Source: Nevskia sp. (GTDB taxonomy: Bacteria; Pseudomonadota; Gammaproteobacteria; Nevskiales; Nevskiaceae). Taken from it: a DNA stretch of 64,000 bases. The notes beneath the pieces were generated by a model that was not told the DNA's origin, made no database searches, and was given only the letters and a program-made list of their open reading frames with translations. Each line of letters starts with the position of its first letter. Positions within the stretch are counted from its first letter, which is position 1. Below, one piece after another: positions 41,308 through 50,698 of the stretch. Position numbers and translations under genes: made by a program. Location: contig JALNYU010000004.1 of NCBI GenBank assembly GCA_023229645.1, forward strand, positions 62,001-126,000, read 5' to 3'.

Positions 41308-42569
41308 AAGCATTTTCCGCCACCGAACAGGACACTCGTATGGACACCGGCAACCGACCTTCCGTGGTGCATGAAACCGAAGCGCAGCGTCAGCATCCAC
41401 GCATTCGTATTCCCGCCCAACTGCGTTTGGACAGCGAACGCGGTGGCGCCGTCTTCCGCGTTCACGATATCTCCGCTGGTGGCTTTAGCTTCGACGCTGA
41501 AACGCATCTGCTAAAACTCGGCAAGCGCCTATCAGGAACGCTGGTATTCGTCATTGATGGCATCGACCTCGGGCTGCGCGTTAGCTTCGAAGTTCGCCAC
41601 CAAAATAGTAATGGCCGCACCGGCTGCCGCTTTGACGCGCTCGGCGCCGCCGAGACCTCGGCGCTTCGCCAGCTAATCGGCGCCCATCTGGCCGGCGAAC
41701 TGGCGACCGTTGGCGACGTACTGGCAACCGCAGCGCGGGATAGCTACGTCCGCCCGCGTGCCGCCTCGTTGCTCCCTGCCCAGCGCCGCGGCGTGTTTGA
41801 GCGCGGCCGCGCGGTGCTGCTGACCACCTTGATCTTCTTGGTCGGCATCATCGCGTTTACCTACACCGCGTCCAAGCTCTACGCCGTGATATTCGTGATG
41901 CAGGCCAGCGCGGCAAAAGTGGCGGCGCCGACGTTTTCGATTGCGATGCCACGCGATGGCACGTTCTTTAATCTGGTCCCGGCCGACAACATCATCCATA
42001 AAGGCCAGCCGCTCGGCTCGTTCCAGGCGGCAATGCTCGATGTTGTACAAAACGATCCCAGTGCCTTGCATTTGACACCCGCGCAGCTTTCCGATCTCCT
42101 CGGCGAATCCTTGAAAGGCACATTGGCCAGCCCTTGCGACTGCAAAGTGCTGCAACATTACGCGCTCGATTCGCAGTATGTGAACCGCAATCAGCCGCTG
42201 ATGGAGTTGATTCCACTCGATGCCAAGCCCTACGTGTTGGCACGATTCCACTTCGAAGACCTAGATCGGCTGCAGCCCGGCCGTACCGTCGCATTGCAAA
42301 TCAACGGCGCGGCCAACAGCCGCTACGGAACCATCCGCCGCGTACGCTTGTTGCAGAGCACCACCAATGCGATCGACGCCGGCAGTGCGACCGACTTACG
42401 CGGGCTGAACGGCGCTGGCGCGGTCAGCGATGTTTTAGTTGAAATCGAGCCCCAGCACGCAATCGACCCAGCGCTGCTTGAACAGCCTGTCGCGGTCAGT
42501 ATCGGCGAACCGCGCAGCTTGGCGTTTAAAGGCCTGTCAGCGTTGATGCCAGGAACGTTCGCGCAATGA
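41304..42569 (+). CDS. alg44: alginate co-polymerase with PilZ domain (Alg44)
   Basis: c-di-GMP receptor that activates Alg8 and extends into the periplasm. 421 residues from the ATG in the ATGA overlap with alg8. N-terminal PilZ domain keeps the ligand residues: Arg29 and Arg33 (RQHPR) and Asp55-x-Ser57-x-x-Gly60 (DISAGG). One membrane helix at ~165-190 is followed by a HlyD/membrane-fusion-like periplasmic domain with FSIAMPRDGTFFNLVPADN and ARFHFEDLDRLQPGRTVAL. An intact PilZ indicates alginate synthesis is under c-di-GMP control in this organism. Confidence 0.93.
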   Translation: MKAFSATEQDTRMDTGNRPSVVHETEAQRQHPRIRIPAQLRLDSERGGAVFRVHDISAGGFSFDAETHLLKLGKRLSGTLVFVIDGIDLGLRVSFEVRHQNSNGRTGCRFDALGAAETSALRQLIGAHLAGELATVGDVLATAARDSYVRPRAASLLPAQRRGVFERGRAVLLTTLIFLVGIIAFTYTASKLYAVIFVMQASAAKVAAPTFSIAMPRDGTFFNLVPADNIIHKGQPLGSFQAAMLDVVQNDPSALHLTPAQLSDLLGESLKGTLASPCDCKVLQHYALDSQYVNRNQPLMELIPLDAKPYVLARFHFEDLDRLQPGRTVALQINGAANSRYGTIRRVRLLQSTTNAIDAGSATDLRGLNGAGAVSDVLVEIEPQHAIDPALLEQPVAVSIGEPRSLAFKGLSALMPGTFAQ

Positions 42570-44170
42570 GGCCATCGGGCGCAGTTCGCTATTTCGTGGC
42601 CCTGCTGCTGGCGACCAGTTCGGCGGTCGCTGGAACGCCGGTGCCGCTTAAACAAGGCACCGGTCTGATCATCAGCGGTGCCGCCGGCCTTCCCGACCTC
42701 GCACGAGGCGAGCAAGCGGCGGCTGAGGGCCGCCACGAAGACGCCGAGCGGGATCTGCTGCCGCTCGCAGAACGCGGCTACCTCGCCGCGCAATTCGGCC
42801 TAGCCAAACTTTACGGCGGCTGGGAACGGCCGGACGCCGCCGACAAAGCAATACGCTGGTACCGCGTCGTGCTACCCAAAATGCCCACGGTTCAGGTGCC
42901 GCTGGCGCGTCTGCTGTTGCGAGACATGCCGAGCCCGGCAGCGCGTAACGACGCCGAACAGCTCATGCGTAAAGCCTGGACCCAGCGCGAGGAAATCGAA
43001 GCCTTGGCGGGCTTGCTGAAGCTGTATCGCGAATACCCAGACCAAGACCGCGGCCACCACTTTGCCGCCGATGTCGCCAAAGCCGAGCGTCTGGATCGCG
43101 CCGAAACCAATCTCGCCTTGTTGAGCTGGTACCGGGCAACGCCGCGTATTGAAGGCCATCCCGAACGGCTGCTGGCGCTGTGCCGAAAAACCTTGAACTT
43201 GGCGCCCGAGTGTTATGTCGACCTCGCCACCACGGCACGCAACCACGGCGACCGGCCGACGGTACGGCGCCTGGGCGGAACGCTGCTGTCGCAACTGCGC
43301 GCAGGCGTGGTCCCGGCCACCGTTGCCGCGAGCTTCGCGCGCAGTGTTATCAGCGATAGCAATCCCGATCTGATTGACGAAGCACCGCTGGTGCTCGCTG
43401 ATCTACCGGAGGACAACACGCCGCCGGATACGAATGCCGCACCACCGGCCACTCAAGGCAGTTGCCCGGAAGCGCCGATCAACTGGACGTTAACGCCGCC
43501 AGCAGCGAACGCCCCACCGGCAACGACAACAGCGCGCGCCCCCGCTTCAGCACCGCTCATTCCGGAACCGGAATTGGCGGATGCAATCGTCCATCGTTTG
43601 TTGGACGGCCCATTGCCGATGCAAGTGCTGGCCGCGGGCATCATCGTGCGTTTCCCAAGCTTGGCGCCGGAAGTGCCGCTGGAACCATTACTACTGGCTG
43701 GCCGCAAACAGGGTGTTGACGATGCCGCGCTCTATCTTGGCCAGCTGTACATCGGCGGTCAGCGCGCGCTGCGCCAACCGGCGATGGCGCGCGAAGCGTT
43801 TGAAGCCGCTGCGCAGCAGCCGATGACCGCCGTCACCGCTGAATATTACTTAGGCCGCCTGTATCAAAGCGGCTATCTGGATGAAGTAGACCCCCAGCAA
43901 GCGCGCGATCACCTGCTGCGCGCCGCACGTGCCGGTTATATCTCCGCTGATGCCGCGCTGGCACATCTCTATTCCAGCGGCAAGGGCGTTTGCCCGAACC
44001 GGCGCTATGCGTACGTGTTCGCCCGCCTCGGCGCCCAAGATGGCACCGCGCCGGCGCTCGCCCTGTTGGAAAACCTGCGCAAAGCCCTAACGCCAGATGA
44101 GTTACGCGTGGGCGATGCGCTGCTGCGCGAAGAATTGGCGGCGCGAGCCGCAACCGGAGTGGCCTCATGA
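42566..44170 (+). CDS. algK: alginate periplasmic scaffold protein with Sel1/TPR repeats (AlgK)
   Basis: Scaffold linking the periplasmic alginate complex to the AlgE exporter. 534 residues. Signal peptide MRPSGAVRYFVALLLATSSA, cleavage near VAG. Sel1-like helical repeats: ERGYLAAQFGLAKLYGGWER, YYLGRLYQSGYLDEVDPQQA, ALAHLYSSGKGVCPN. Pseudomonas AlgK is a lipoprotein with Cys before AGLPD; here the same position reads SGAAGLPDLARG with Ala, and no lipobox is present, so it appears not to be lipidated. Residues ~290-345 form a Pro/Thr/Ala-rich linker. The ATG overlaps the alg44 stop (ATGA). Confidence 0.85.
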   Translation: MRPSGAVRYFVALLLATSSAVAGTPVPLKQGTGLIISGAAGLPDLARGEQAAAEGRHEDAERDLLPLAERGYLAAQFGLAKLYGGWERPDAADKAIRWYRVVLPKMPTVQVPLARLLLRDMPSPAARNDAEQLMRKAWTQREEIEALAGLLKLYREYPDQDRGHHFAADVAKAERLDRAETNLALLSWYRATPRIEGHPERLLALCRKTLNLAPECYVDLATTARNHGDRPTVRRLGGTLLSQLRAGVVPATVAASFARSVISDSNPDLIDEAPLVLADLPEDNTPPDTNAAPPATQGSCPEAPINWTLTPPAANAPPATTTARAPASAPLIPEPELADAIVHRLLDGPLPMQVLAAGIIVRFPSLAPEVPLEPLLLAGRKQGVDDAALYLGQLYIGGQRALRQPAMAREAFEAAAQQPMTAVTAEYYLGRLYQSGYLDEVDPQQARDHLLRAARAGYISADAALAHLYSSGKGVCPNRRYAYVFARLGAQDGTAPALALLENLRKALTPDELRVGDALLREELAARAATGVAS

Positions 44171-45558
44171 GCGCACGTCGACACCTCAGCCTCCTCAGCC
44201 TCGGCACCGCGCTGGCGATGGCGCCGAGCGCCGCCGACGCGGTCGATTTGGATTGGACATTTAAAGCCACCATTGCAGGTATCGGCGACGGCGGTCGCGA
44301 TCTCGGCTTACTCGGTCGCAGCGATGGCCAGCAAGGCTATCTAGACGTGACGCCGTGGCTGCACGTGCAGTTTTCTGACCGCTGGAGCGCCCTGCTCCGC
44401 GTCCGCGTTTTCGCGCCGACCGACGCCGTACTCGTCGCCGGCAATGACAACAATAATGTCGGCGCCACCGCGCAGGCCTACATCGGCCTGAAAGAAGCCT
44501 GGGTCGACTATCGCGGCCTCACCAGCTACCCCGGCGAATCATTGCGCTTTGGCCGGCAACGGCTGCGCGAGGACGACGCGCTCTGGTGGGATCAAGATTT
44601 CGACGCCGCGCGTTGGATTTTAGACAGCACACTGCTGCAAGTTCAGCTCGGCGCTGGTCGGCAGTTCAACAGTTATCGCAGCGACGGCGCCGCAGTTCCC
44701 GCCGCTCAACGCGACCGCACCTATACCTTCGCGACGATTTCGACCGAGCCGCTGCCCGGCACGCGCATTGGCCTCCGGGCGCTGCACGCGGACGATGACG
44801 CCTTGTCCGGCACCACGGGCGTACGTCCGAACGCCGACGCCAAACTCAGCGGCGGTCATCTGACTTGGCTCGGCTTCTACGGCGATAACCACGCTTACGA
44901 CGCAGAACAAGCGCCTGACCTCAGCTACTGGGGCTCAGTCAATGGCCTCACCGGTAGCCGCCATCAGCTACAGCTTGCGCCCAATGGAACATTCGCTGGC
45001 GAAACCCGCGATAACCCGCTCGCCTGGGCCGCGGAAGCTGGCGTTCGCTGGCGCTTGCCATTAACGCTGCCGATACAAATCGGCGCTGCTTACACCTATT
45101 CCGGTGGCGGCGGCGATGGCCAGTACGCGCAGAGCGGATTGCAGAGCAATTATTCCCGATACACCGGCACCAACACTTTGCTGCACCGCTATACCGACGC
45201 CTACCGCGCCGAGCTGGGCAATCTGCAGGCGGCAACTGCGTTCGCTTCGCTAAGCACCGGCCCGTACGAAACCGCGGCGGTCTTCAACGACTTCAGACGG
45301 CCCGACCGCAACGCCACCGTTGTTGCCGACGGCATCAGCGTCCGGCCGCAAGCGGGCGGTGCATCGCTGGGGCGCGGCTATGACCTCGTCGTCACGCGGT
45401 TTTTTGGCGCCAGCAAAGTGATCGACAAACTGGAACCGGCCGACGACTCCCGCAGTTCCCTGCGCCTGCGCGCCTCGCTGTTTGATCCCGGCGCAGCCTA
45501 CGGGCCGGCGGCAAAGAGCGAATACCGCGTCACATTGGAGGCAACGCTGTGGTACTGA
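44167..45558 (+). CDS. algE: alginate outer-membrane export porin (AlgE)
   Basis: Outer-membrane beta-barrel through which alginate leaves the cell. 463 residues with a signal peptide (cleavage near ADA-VDLD). Family traits: FGRQRLREDDALWWDQDFDA, alternating amphipathic strands, YEVTL-like C-terminal end with terminal Trp-Tyr (TLEATLWY), the aromatic end typical of outer-membrane barrels. Pseudomonas AlgE is 490 residues. Starts in an ATGA overlap with algK and overlaps algG by 10 bp. Confidence 0.92.
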   Translation: MSARRHLSLLSLGTALAMAPSAADAVDLDWTFKATIAGIGDGGRDLGLLGRSDGQQGYLDVTPWLHVQFSDRWSALLRVRVFAPTDAVLVAGNDNNNVGATAQAYIGLKEAWVDYRGLTSYPGESLRFGRQRLREDDALWWDQDFDAARWILDSTLLQVQLGAGRQFNSYRSDGAAVPAAQRDRTYTFATISTEPLPGTRIGLRALHADDDALSGTTGVRPNADAKLSGGHLTWLGFYGDNHAYDAEQAPDLSYWGSVNGLTGSRHQLQLAPNGTFAGETRDNPLAWAAEAGVRWRLPLTLPIQIGAAYTYSGGGGDGQYAQSGLQSNYSRYTGTNTLLHRYTDAYRAELGNLQAATAFASLSTGPYETAAVFNDFRRPDRNATVVADGISVRPQAGGASLGRGYDLVVTRFFGASKVIDKLEPADDSRSSLRLRASLFDPGAAYGPAAKSEYRVTLEATLWY

Positions 45559-47465
45559 ACCCATTTGCCAAATACTGTGCGATCGTCGCCGCGCTGCTGC
45601 TAACGGCATCGATCAGCACCGGTGCAGAGCCCAAGGCAGGCGATGTCGAGTGGATGCGTCAGCCGCACCCGGCGCCAGCAATCGACGCAGCGAACACGCG
45701 CAACCCAACACTAACGTCGCAACCCGTGTTCCCCGCCGAATTAGAGCGCTTGCGTCAGCCACATCCGGCACCGGCGATCAACGCAGTGAACGCACGCAAT
45801 CCAGCGCCAACATCGCTGCCAGCATTCGCCGCCGAATTAGAACGCTTGCGCTATCCGCACCCGGCACTGCCGATCAATCCGCCACTGGCCCTATCGGTGC
45901 GCGTGCCAACTGTCGATTGGCCGGACAGCGTTGACGACCTCAGTGAGACCGATCAAAGCGACGGTTCCGACCAAGACACGCCAACCATCGACGACACGGC
46001 ATCAGCGGACGGAGCGCCGCCGCCCTATATCGTTACGGCAATCTCCAGCGACGGCTTGATACTGAAAACCCCAGTCCTGCCGGACTTATCGCTCTATAAC
46101 GCCCAAGCCGCGCGGGCCAAGATTGTCGCCAAGCCGGTGGGCCGTGTGGGCATCGGCAGTATGCTGGCCGAGCTGTCGTTCAAGAGCTTCAGGGGACGCG
46201 CTGGTGGCCTGCGTGAATGGGCGGCGCGACAATCCTCGTTGCCGAAAGTTATTTTCATCACCGGTGGCTATGTAACGCTACACGACCTCGTACGGACGCT
46301 GCCGAAATCCGCATTCGAAGAAGCGGCGAAGGGTGAATTCATCGCACGGTTGCCAATCAATATCCGACCTGGCGCAACACTCCATATCGACAATGACGTC
46401 AAAGTGCTGCGCCTATCCGTTGATCGCGGCGCCTTTATCGTCAACGAAGGCCAACTCTTCTTAACCGGCACCGCGCTGGAAGCTTGGAACGAGGCCGAGC
46501 AGAAACCCGCAGTCTTCCGCGATAAACACGAATTTCGCCCGTTTTTGCTGTCCTGGGGCGGCTCGCAGACCTACATCGTTGCGAGTCGCGTTGCCCACCT
46601 CGGCTACGCCGCGACAAAATCCTACGGTGTTTCCATTTCTCAGTTCAGTCCGTCGGTGGTCCGTCTTACCCACCGCGCTGCGCCAACCGGCTGGATTCTA
46701 GATTCCGAGTTCTATGACAACTGGTACGGCTTTTATTGCTACGAGGCCGAGGACGTTGTAATCCGCAACAATATCTATCGCGACAACATCAAGTACGGCA
46801 TTGATCCGCATGACCGCTCCCGGCGCCTGATCATTGCCGAAAATTCCGCTTTCCGCACCAAGGAAAGGCACGGCATCATCGTTTCACGTGAAGTTAACGA
46901 TAGTTGGATTTTCGATAATAAGTCTTATGAGAACGGCTTATCGGGCATCGTCATCGACCGTTCCAGCACCAATAACATCGTCGCTCGCAACCAGGTCTAT
47001 CGCAACCATTCCGACGGCATTACCATTTACGAAAGCCCGGACACGCTGATCTGGCAAAACGTTAGCAGCGGCAACGGTCGTCACGGCATGCGTGTGCGCA
47101 ACTCCACCGGCGTCCGACTCTACGACAATATCGCGATCGGCAACGTCTTGTCCGGCGTCTACGGCCATGTCAAAGACTTGAGTGACACCGACCGTAATCT
47201 GCGCCTTGACCCGTTTCACCAGAAAGTGTCGATGGTCATCGTTGGCGGCCAATTGGTGTCGAACGGCTCCGGTCCGGTGTCGATCGACCAACCGCTCAGC
47301 CTTGAGCTTTATGACGTCGACTTACGTGCACCACAGCGCAGCCTCGGCATCAAATTCAGCGGCGTTCTCAACGTCTATCAGAACAAAGTGTTGGACATAC
47401 TATTACGCCAACGCCTGCCCGTTGTCATCAAGCCGGCAACGCTGACAACCAGCACCAATAACTAA
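45549..47465 (+). CDS. algG: mannuronan C5-epimerase (AlgG) with N-terminal repeats
   Basis: Periplasmic enzyme that converts D-mannuronate residues to L-guluronate in the polymer and protects it from AlgL. Starts with GTG at 45549, supported by GGAGG (45537-45541) 7 nt upstream. Signal peptide ~1-26. The C-terminal parallel beta-helix (CASH repeats, ~380-590) carries the catalytic DPHD motif at 419-422 (YGIDPHDRSRRLI). At 638 residues it is ~95 longer than Pseudomonas AlgG because of an N-terminal insert made of two and a third copies of a 32-residue repeat (residues 36-110). Confidence 0.93.
   Translation: MVLNPFAKYCAIVAALLLTASISTGAEPKAGDVEWMRQPHPAPAIDAANTRNPTLTSQPVFPAELERLRQPHPAPAINAVNARNPAPTSLPAFAAELERLRYPHPALPINPPLALSVRVPTVDWPDSVDDLSETDQSDGSDQDTPTIDDTASADGAPPPYIVTAISSDGLILKTPVLPDLSLYNAQAARAKIVAKPVGRVGIGSMLAELSFKSFRGRAGGLREWAARQSSLPKVIFITGGYVTLHDLVRTLPKSAFEEAAKGEFIARLPINIRPGATLHIDNDVKVLRLSVDRGAFIVNEGQLFLTGTALEAWNEAEQKPAVFRDKHEFRPFLLSWGGSQTYIVASRVAHLGYAATKSYGVSISQFSPSVVRLTHRAAPTGWILDSEFYDNWYGFYCYEAEDVVIRNNIYRDNIKYGIDPHDRSRRLIIAENSAFRTKERHGIIVSREVNDSWIFDNKSYENGLSGIVIDRSSTNNIVARNQVYRNHSDGITIYESPDTLIWQNVSSGNGRHGMRVRNSTGVRLYDNIAIGNVLSGVYGHVKDLSDTDRNLRLDPFHQKVSMVIVGGQLVSNGSGPVSIDQPLSLELYDVDLRAPQRSLGIKFSGVLNVYQNKVLDILLRQRLPVVIKPATLTTSTNN
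45654..45878 (+). repeat. 32-codon tandem repeat inside algG
   Basis: Two full copies (45654-45749 and 45750-45845, 96 bp each) and the start of a third (45846-45878). Protein unit [ML]RQPHPAPAI[DN]A then NPxxTSxPxFxAELER. Copies differ mainly at third codon positions and a few residues, so the duplication is not recent. Confidence 0.88.
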
Positions 47466-47485
47466 ATCACCCCAGGCAGACAGTC

Positions 47486-48916
47486 ATGGTCTTCTCATCG
47501 AATATCTTCCTGTTTTTATTTCTACCGGCCTTTCTAGCGGCGTACTACTTAACCCCCAACCGCAACCGTCTGCGCAACTGGGTGGTATTGATCGGCAGCT
47601 ACTTGTTTTACGCTTGGTGGCGGATCGACTTTCTGTTTCTATTTATCGGCATTACGGTCTGGAATTATTTCGTCGGCATGGCCATTGGCAACTGCCGGGC
47701 GCGCGGCGCCAGCCTTCATGCAAAGCGCTGGTTGATCGCCGGTGTGAGCCTCAATCTGGCCGCACTTGCGTGGTTTAAATACGCCAACTTCGGCGCTGCC
47801 AGCCTGAACGCCGGGCTTGAGGCCGTGGGCTTACAAAGCTTTACCCTCGCCCATGTCATCTTGCCGATTGGTATCTCGTTCTACGTGTTTGAATCGATCA
47901 GCTATATCGCCGATGTTTACCGTGGCGATACCCAAGCAACGCGTCATCCGGTTGATTTCGCGACCTTCATCGCGCTATTTCCGCATCTTATTGCCGGCCC
48001 AGTGTTCCGCTACAAAGATCTCGCCGGCCAGTTCGAACATCGCGAGCACAGTGTCGCGCTATTCGGCGAAGGCGCACTGCGCTTCATGCAAGGCTTTGTT
48101 AAGAAAGTCTTCATTGCCGACTCAATTGCACCGATGGTGACGCAAGCCTTCGGCTTAACTGAGCCGACAACCGCCGATGCCTGGCTCGGCGCACTCGCCT
48201 ACACCGCACAGCTCTATTTCGATTTCTCCGGCTATAGCGATATGGCGATTGGGTTGGGCTTGATGATGGGCTTCCGCTTTGTCGAGAACTTTAACCAACC
48301 CTATATCAGCCAAAGCATCACCGAGTTTTGGCGTCGCTGGCATATGAGCTTATCGGCGTGGCTACGCGACTATCTCTACATTTCCCTCGGCGGCAACCGC
48401 GGCGGCACGGCGAAAACCTATCGCAACTTATTTCTAACGATGTTGCTCGGCGGCCTTTGGCACGGCGCGAACTGGACCTTTGCGCTATGGGGCGCTTGGC
48501 ACGGCGCCATTCTAGCCGTGGAGCGCGCGTTGGGCGTCAATGCGCAGCGGCCGACGTTCAGTGTACTGCGTTGGGCGCTGACGTTCGTCTTTGTCGTACT
48601 CGGCTGGGTCATGTTCCGTGCCGATAACGTCACCGCCGCGGCGCGCTTTTATCTTGCGATGTTCCGCTTCGATAATGCCGGGCTCAGCGCTACGTATGCC
48701 GGCAGCATCTCGGCACTACAACTCACCACCTTATTTATTGCCGCTGCGCTCGCCGGCTTTGGCGGTTGGCGGGTGCGGCAACCCGCAGCGGCCGAACGCG
48801 CACTCGGCTGGCGCCCGACCTTGGTGGCGCAGTTGCTGATCTGGCCGATGTTTGTGCTCGCGATACTCAAGCTCTCGGCACAAAGCTACTCGCCGTTTCT
48901 CTACTTCCAATTTTGA
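47486..48916 (+). CDS. algI: alginate O-acetyltransferase membrane subunit (AlgI, MBOAT)
   Basis: Inner-membrane MBOAT protein that moves acetyl groups across the membrane for alginate acetylation. 476 residues with ~11 helices. MBOAT residues His286 (FWRRWHMSLSAWLRDYLYIS) and the catalytic His326 (LLGGLWHGANWTF) are present. Starts 20 bp after algG. Together with AlgJ, AlgF and AlgX it forms the acetylation machinery; here algI-J-F lie before algX rather than after algL as in Pseudomonas. Confidence 0.95.
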   Translation: MVFSSNIFLFLFLPAFLAAYYLTPNRNRLRNWVVLIGSYLFYAWWRIDFLFLFIGITVWNYFVGMAIGNCRARGASLHAKRWLIAGVSLNLAALAWFKYANFGAASLNAGLEAVGLQSFTLAHVILPIGISFYVFESISYIADVYRGDTQATRHPVDFATFIALFPHLIAGPVFRYKDLAGQFEHREHSVALFGEGALRFMQGFVKKVFIADSIAPMVTQAFGLTEPTTADAWLGALAYTAQLYFDFSGYSDMAIGLGLMMGFRFVENFNQPYISQSITEFWRRWHMSLSAWLRDYLYISLGGNRGGTAKTYRNLFLTMLLGGLWHGANWTFALWGAWHGAILAVERALGVNAQRPTFSVLRWALTFVFVVLGWVMFRADNVTAAARFYLAMFRFDNAGLSATYAGSISALQLTTLFIAAALAGFGGWRVRQPAAAERALGWRPTLVAQLLIWPMFVLAILKLSAQSYSPFLYFQF

Positions 48917-48925
48917 GGGGTGCTT

Positions 48926-50041
48926 ATGTCAGCCACCACACGGACGATCACTACGCTGCACGCAGCATTATTTGCAATGCTCGTGCTGCTCACAAGCGGC
49001 TTAGCGCTGCAGCGCGCCGGGCTGTTCAGCGGCGGCTTCAAAGTTGGCCCGGAAGACCAGGCAATTCTCGAAGGCCGCTATGCACGCGCGTTGGAATCGC
49101 ACTACGACGCTGCGTTCCCGGCGCGTACCTTCGGCATCAACCTTTGGGCTGCAATCGACTATCTGGTGTTCGCAGAAGGCCGCGATGGCGTAGTCGTCGG
49201 CAGCCAAAGCTGGCTCTATACCGATGAGGAGTTTCGTCTCGAAAACGGCGCCGCCGATACGGTAACGCATAATCTTGCCGCGCTTGTTGATATCCGCGAC
49301 CGCCTCGCGCAGCGCGGTATTCAGCTCGTGCTGGCGGTCATCCCGTCAAAAGCACGGGTCTATCCTGAATTTCTCGGCGGTCGGCAACCACCCGCGATGC
49401 GTCAATTGGCCTACGCAGAACTCCTGGCCGCGGCGCGCACAGCTGGCATTCCAGAAGCGGCGCTGCTCGAACCTTTAGTCACCGGCAAAGCCGGGGGTGC
49501 AACTTACTTGCGCACCGATACCCACTGGACGCCGCGTGGCGCGCAGATCGCCGCTGCCGCCATCGCGGATGCCGTGCACACGCTCGCGTTGCCGCCCGTG
49601 GCGCCAACCGCGTACCGCACGACAACCGGGGCGCTGATCTCGCATCACGGGGATCTGCTCAGTTTCTTGCCGCTAGATCCCTACTTCAGCTGGCTGCTGC
49701 CACGTCCCGATCAACTACAACCGACCCACACCGAGGCCGCCGACGCAGGCGGTGATCTATTTGCTGCCGCGGCGGCGCCGCGCATCGCATTAGTCGGCAC
49801 CAGCTATAGCGGCAATCCGCTGTGGGACTTTCCCGGCGCACTAGAACTCGCTTTACACGAGCCAATTGCAAACTACGCGATGAACGGCGTCGGCCCGTTT
49901 GCGCCGATGCGCGCCTATTTAGCCAGCGCCGATTTCAACACAGCGCCGCCGCAATTGGTGATCTGGGAGTTTCCAGAACGCTATTTGACCATCACCGCAC
50001 ACACCAAGCCTACCGCCGCGACGCCCGCTAAAGCGCCGTGA
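48926..50041 (+). CDS. algJ: alginate O-acetyltransferase AlgJ (SGNH-like)
   Basis: Periplasmic, membrane-anchored acetyltransferase of the AlgX/AlgJ family, 371 residues. The ATG at 48926 has GAGGGG 5 nt upstream; an earlier in-frame GTG at 48920 lies on that ribosome site. Signal anchor ~8-30. Catalytic elements: Asp and His in RTDTHWTPRGAQI and the nucleophile serine region LVGTSYSGNPLWDFPG. GSQSWLYTDEEF is another family mark. Sits 9 bp after algI. Confidence 0.92.
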   Translation: MSATTRTITTLHAALFAMLVLLTSGLALQRAGLFSGGFKVGPEDQAILEGRYARALESHYDAAFPARTFGINLWAAIDYLVFAEGRDGVVVGSQSWLYTDEEFRLENGAADTVTHNLAALVDIRDRLAQRGIQLVLAVIPSKARVYPEFLGGRQPPAMRQLAYAELLAAARTAGIPEAALLEPLVTGKAGGATYLRTDTHWTPRGAQIAAAAIADAVHTLALPPVAPTAYRTTTGALISHHGDLLSFLPLDPYFSWLLPRPDQLQPTHTEAADAGGDLFAAAAAPRIALVGTSYSGNPLWDFPGALELALHEPIANYAMNGVGPFAPMRAYLASADFNTAPPQLVIWEFPERYLTITAHTKPTAATPAKAP

Positions 50042-50078
50042 GCTACGCATACCTTGCTGCACCCGAGGAGAACACCCC

Positions 50079-50690
50079 ATGTTGCTAACATCGACCACCC
50101 GCTGGCTCGCTGTCACTGTTGCGACTCTCGCACTGCCCGCGACAGCTGGACTCTACCCACCCGCTGCGCCACCCGGCTCGGCTTTTGTCCGCGTGTTTAA
50201 CGCCACGGCGCAGGCCAAGATCAGTGCAAAAATTGGCGATAAAAACGTACCCGACGCCGCCGCGCTCGATGCCAGCGGCTACGTTTTTTTAGCACCAGGG
50301 CAATACCCGGCAAGCGTCGGCACCAGCCAACAGAACCTGACGTTGGCCCGCAGCCGTTGCTATACGCTGGCCGTAACCGCGAGCGGTTTGCGGCCGTTCG
50401 ATCAAGATTGCTTTAACAGCCAGCTGAAATCCTTGCTAACGTTCTACAACCTGATCGACGGCACCACGCTGAACTTGCGCTTGGGCAACGGCACGCCGGT
50501 GATCAACGATGTGGCGGCCAATGCCTCCAATCAGCGCGAAGTCAACCCGGTCAAAGTGGATTTGGCCGTCTATAACGGCGAAAGTAAGCTCGCTGACGCC
50601 AAGCCCGTCGCGTTGGAACGCGGCAAGGTCTACAGCCTGTTTGTCACCGGCACCACCGCGGAGCCGGTACTGATTTGGATCGTGAACTGA
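50079..50690 (+). CDS. algF: alginate O-acetylation adaptor protein AlgF
   Basis: Periplasmic protein needed for alginate acetylation; Pseudomonas AlgF binds AlgJ and AlgX. 203 residues with a signal peptide (MLLTSTTRWLAVTVATLALP, cleavage near ATA-GLY). Conserved parts: AFVRVFNATAQ, FLAPGQYPASVG, LTFYNLIDGTTLNLRLGNG, ALERGKVYSLFVTG. GAGGAG precedes the start by 8 nt. Between algJ and algX, a different place from Pseudomonas. Confidence 0.88.
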   Translation: MLLTSTTRWLAVTVATLALPATAGLYPPAAPPGSAFVRVFNATAQAKISAKIGDKNVPDAAALDASGYVFLAPGQYPASVGTSQQNLTLARSRCYTLAVTASGLRPFDQDCFNSQLKSLLTFYNLIDGTTLNLRLGNGTPVINDVAANASNQREVNPVKVDLAVYNGESKLADAKPVALERGKVYSLFVTGTTAEPVLIWIVN

Positions 50691-50698
50691 GATTGGCG

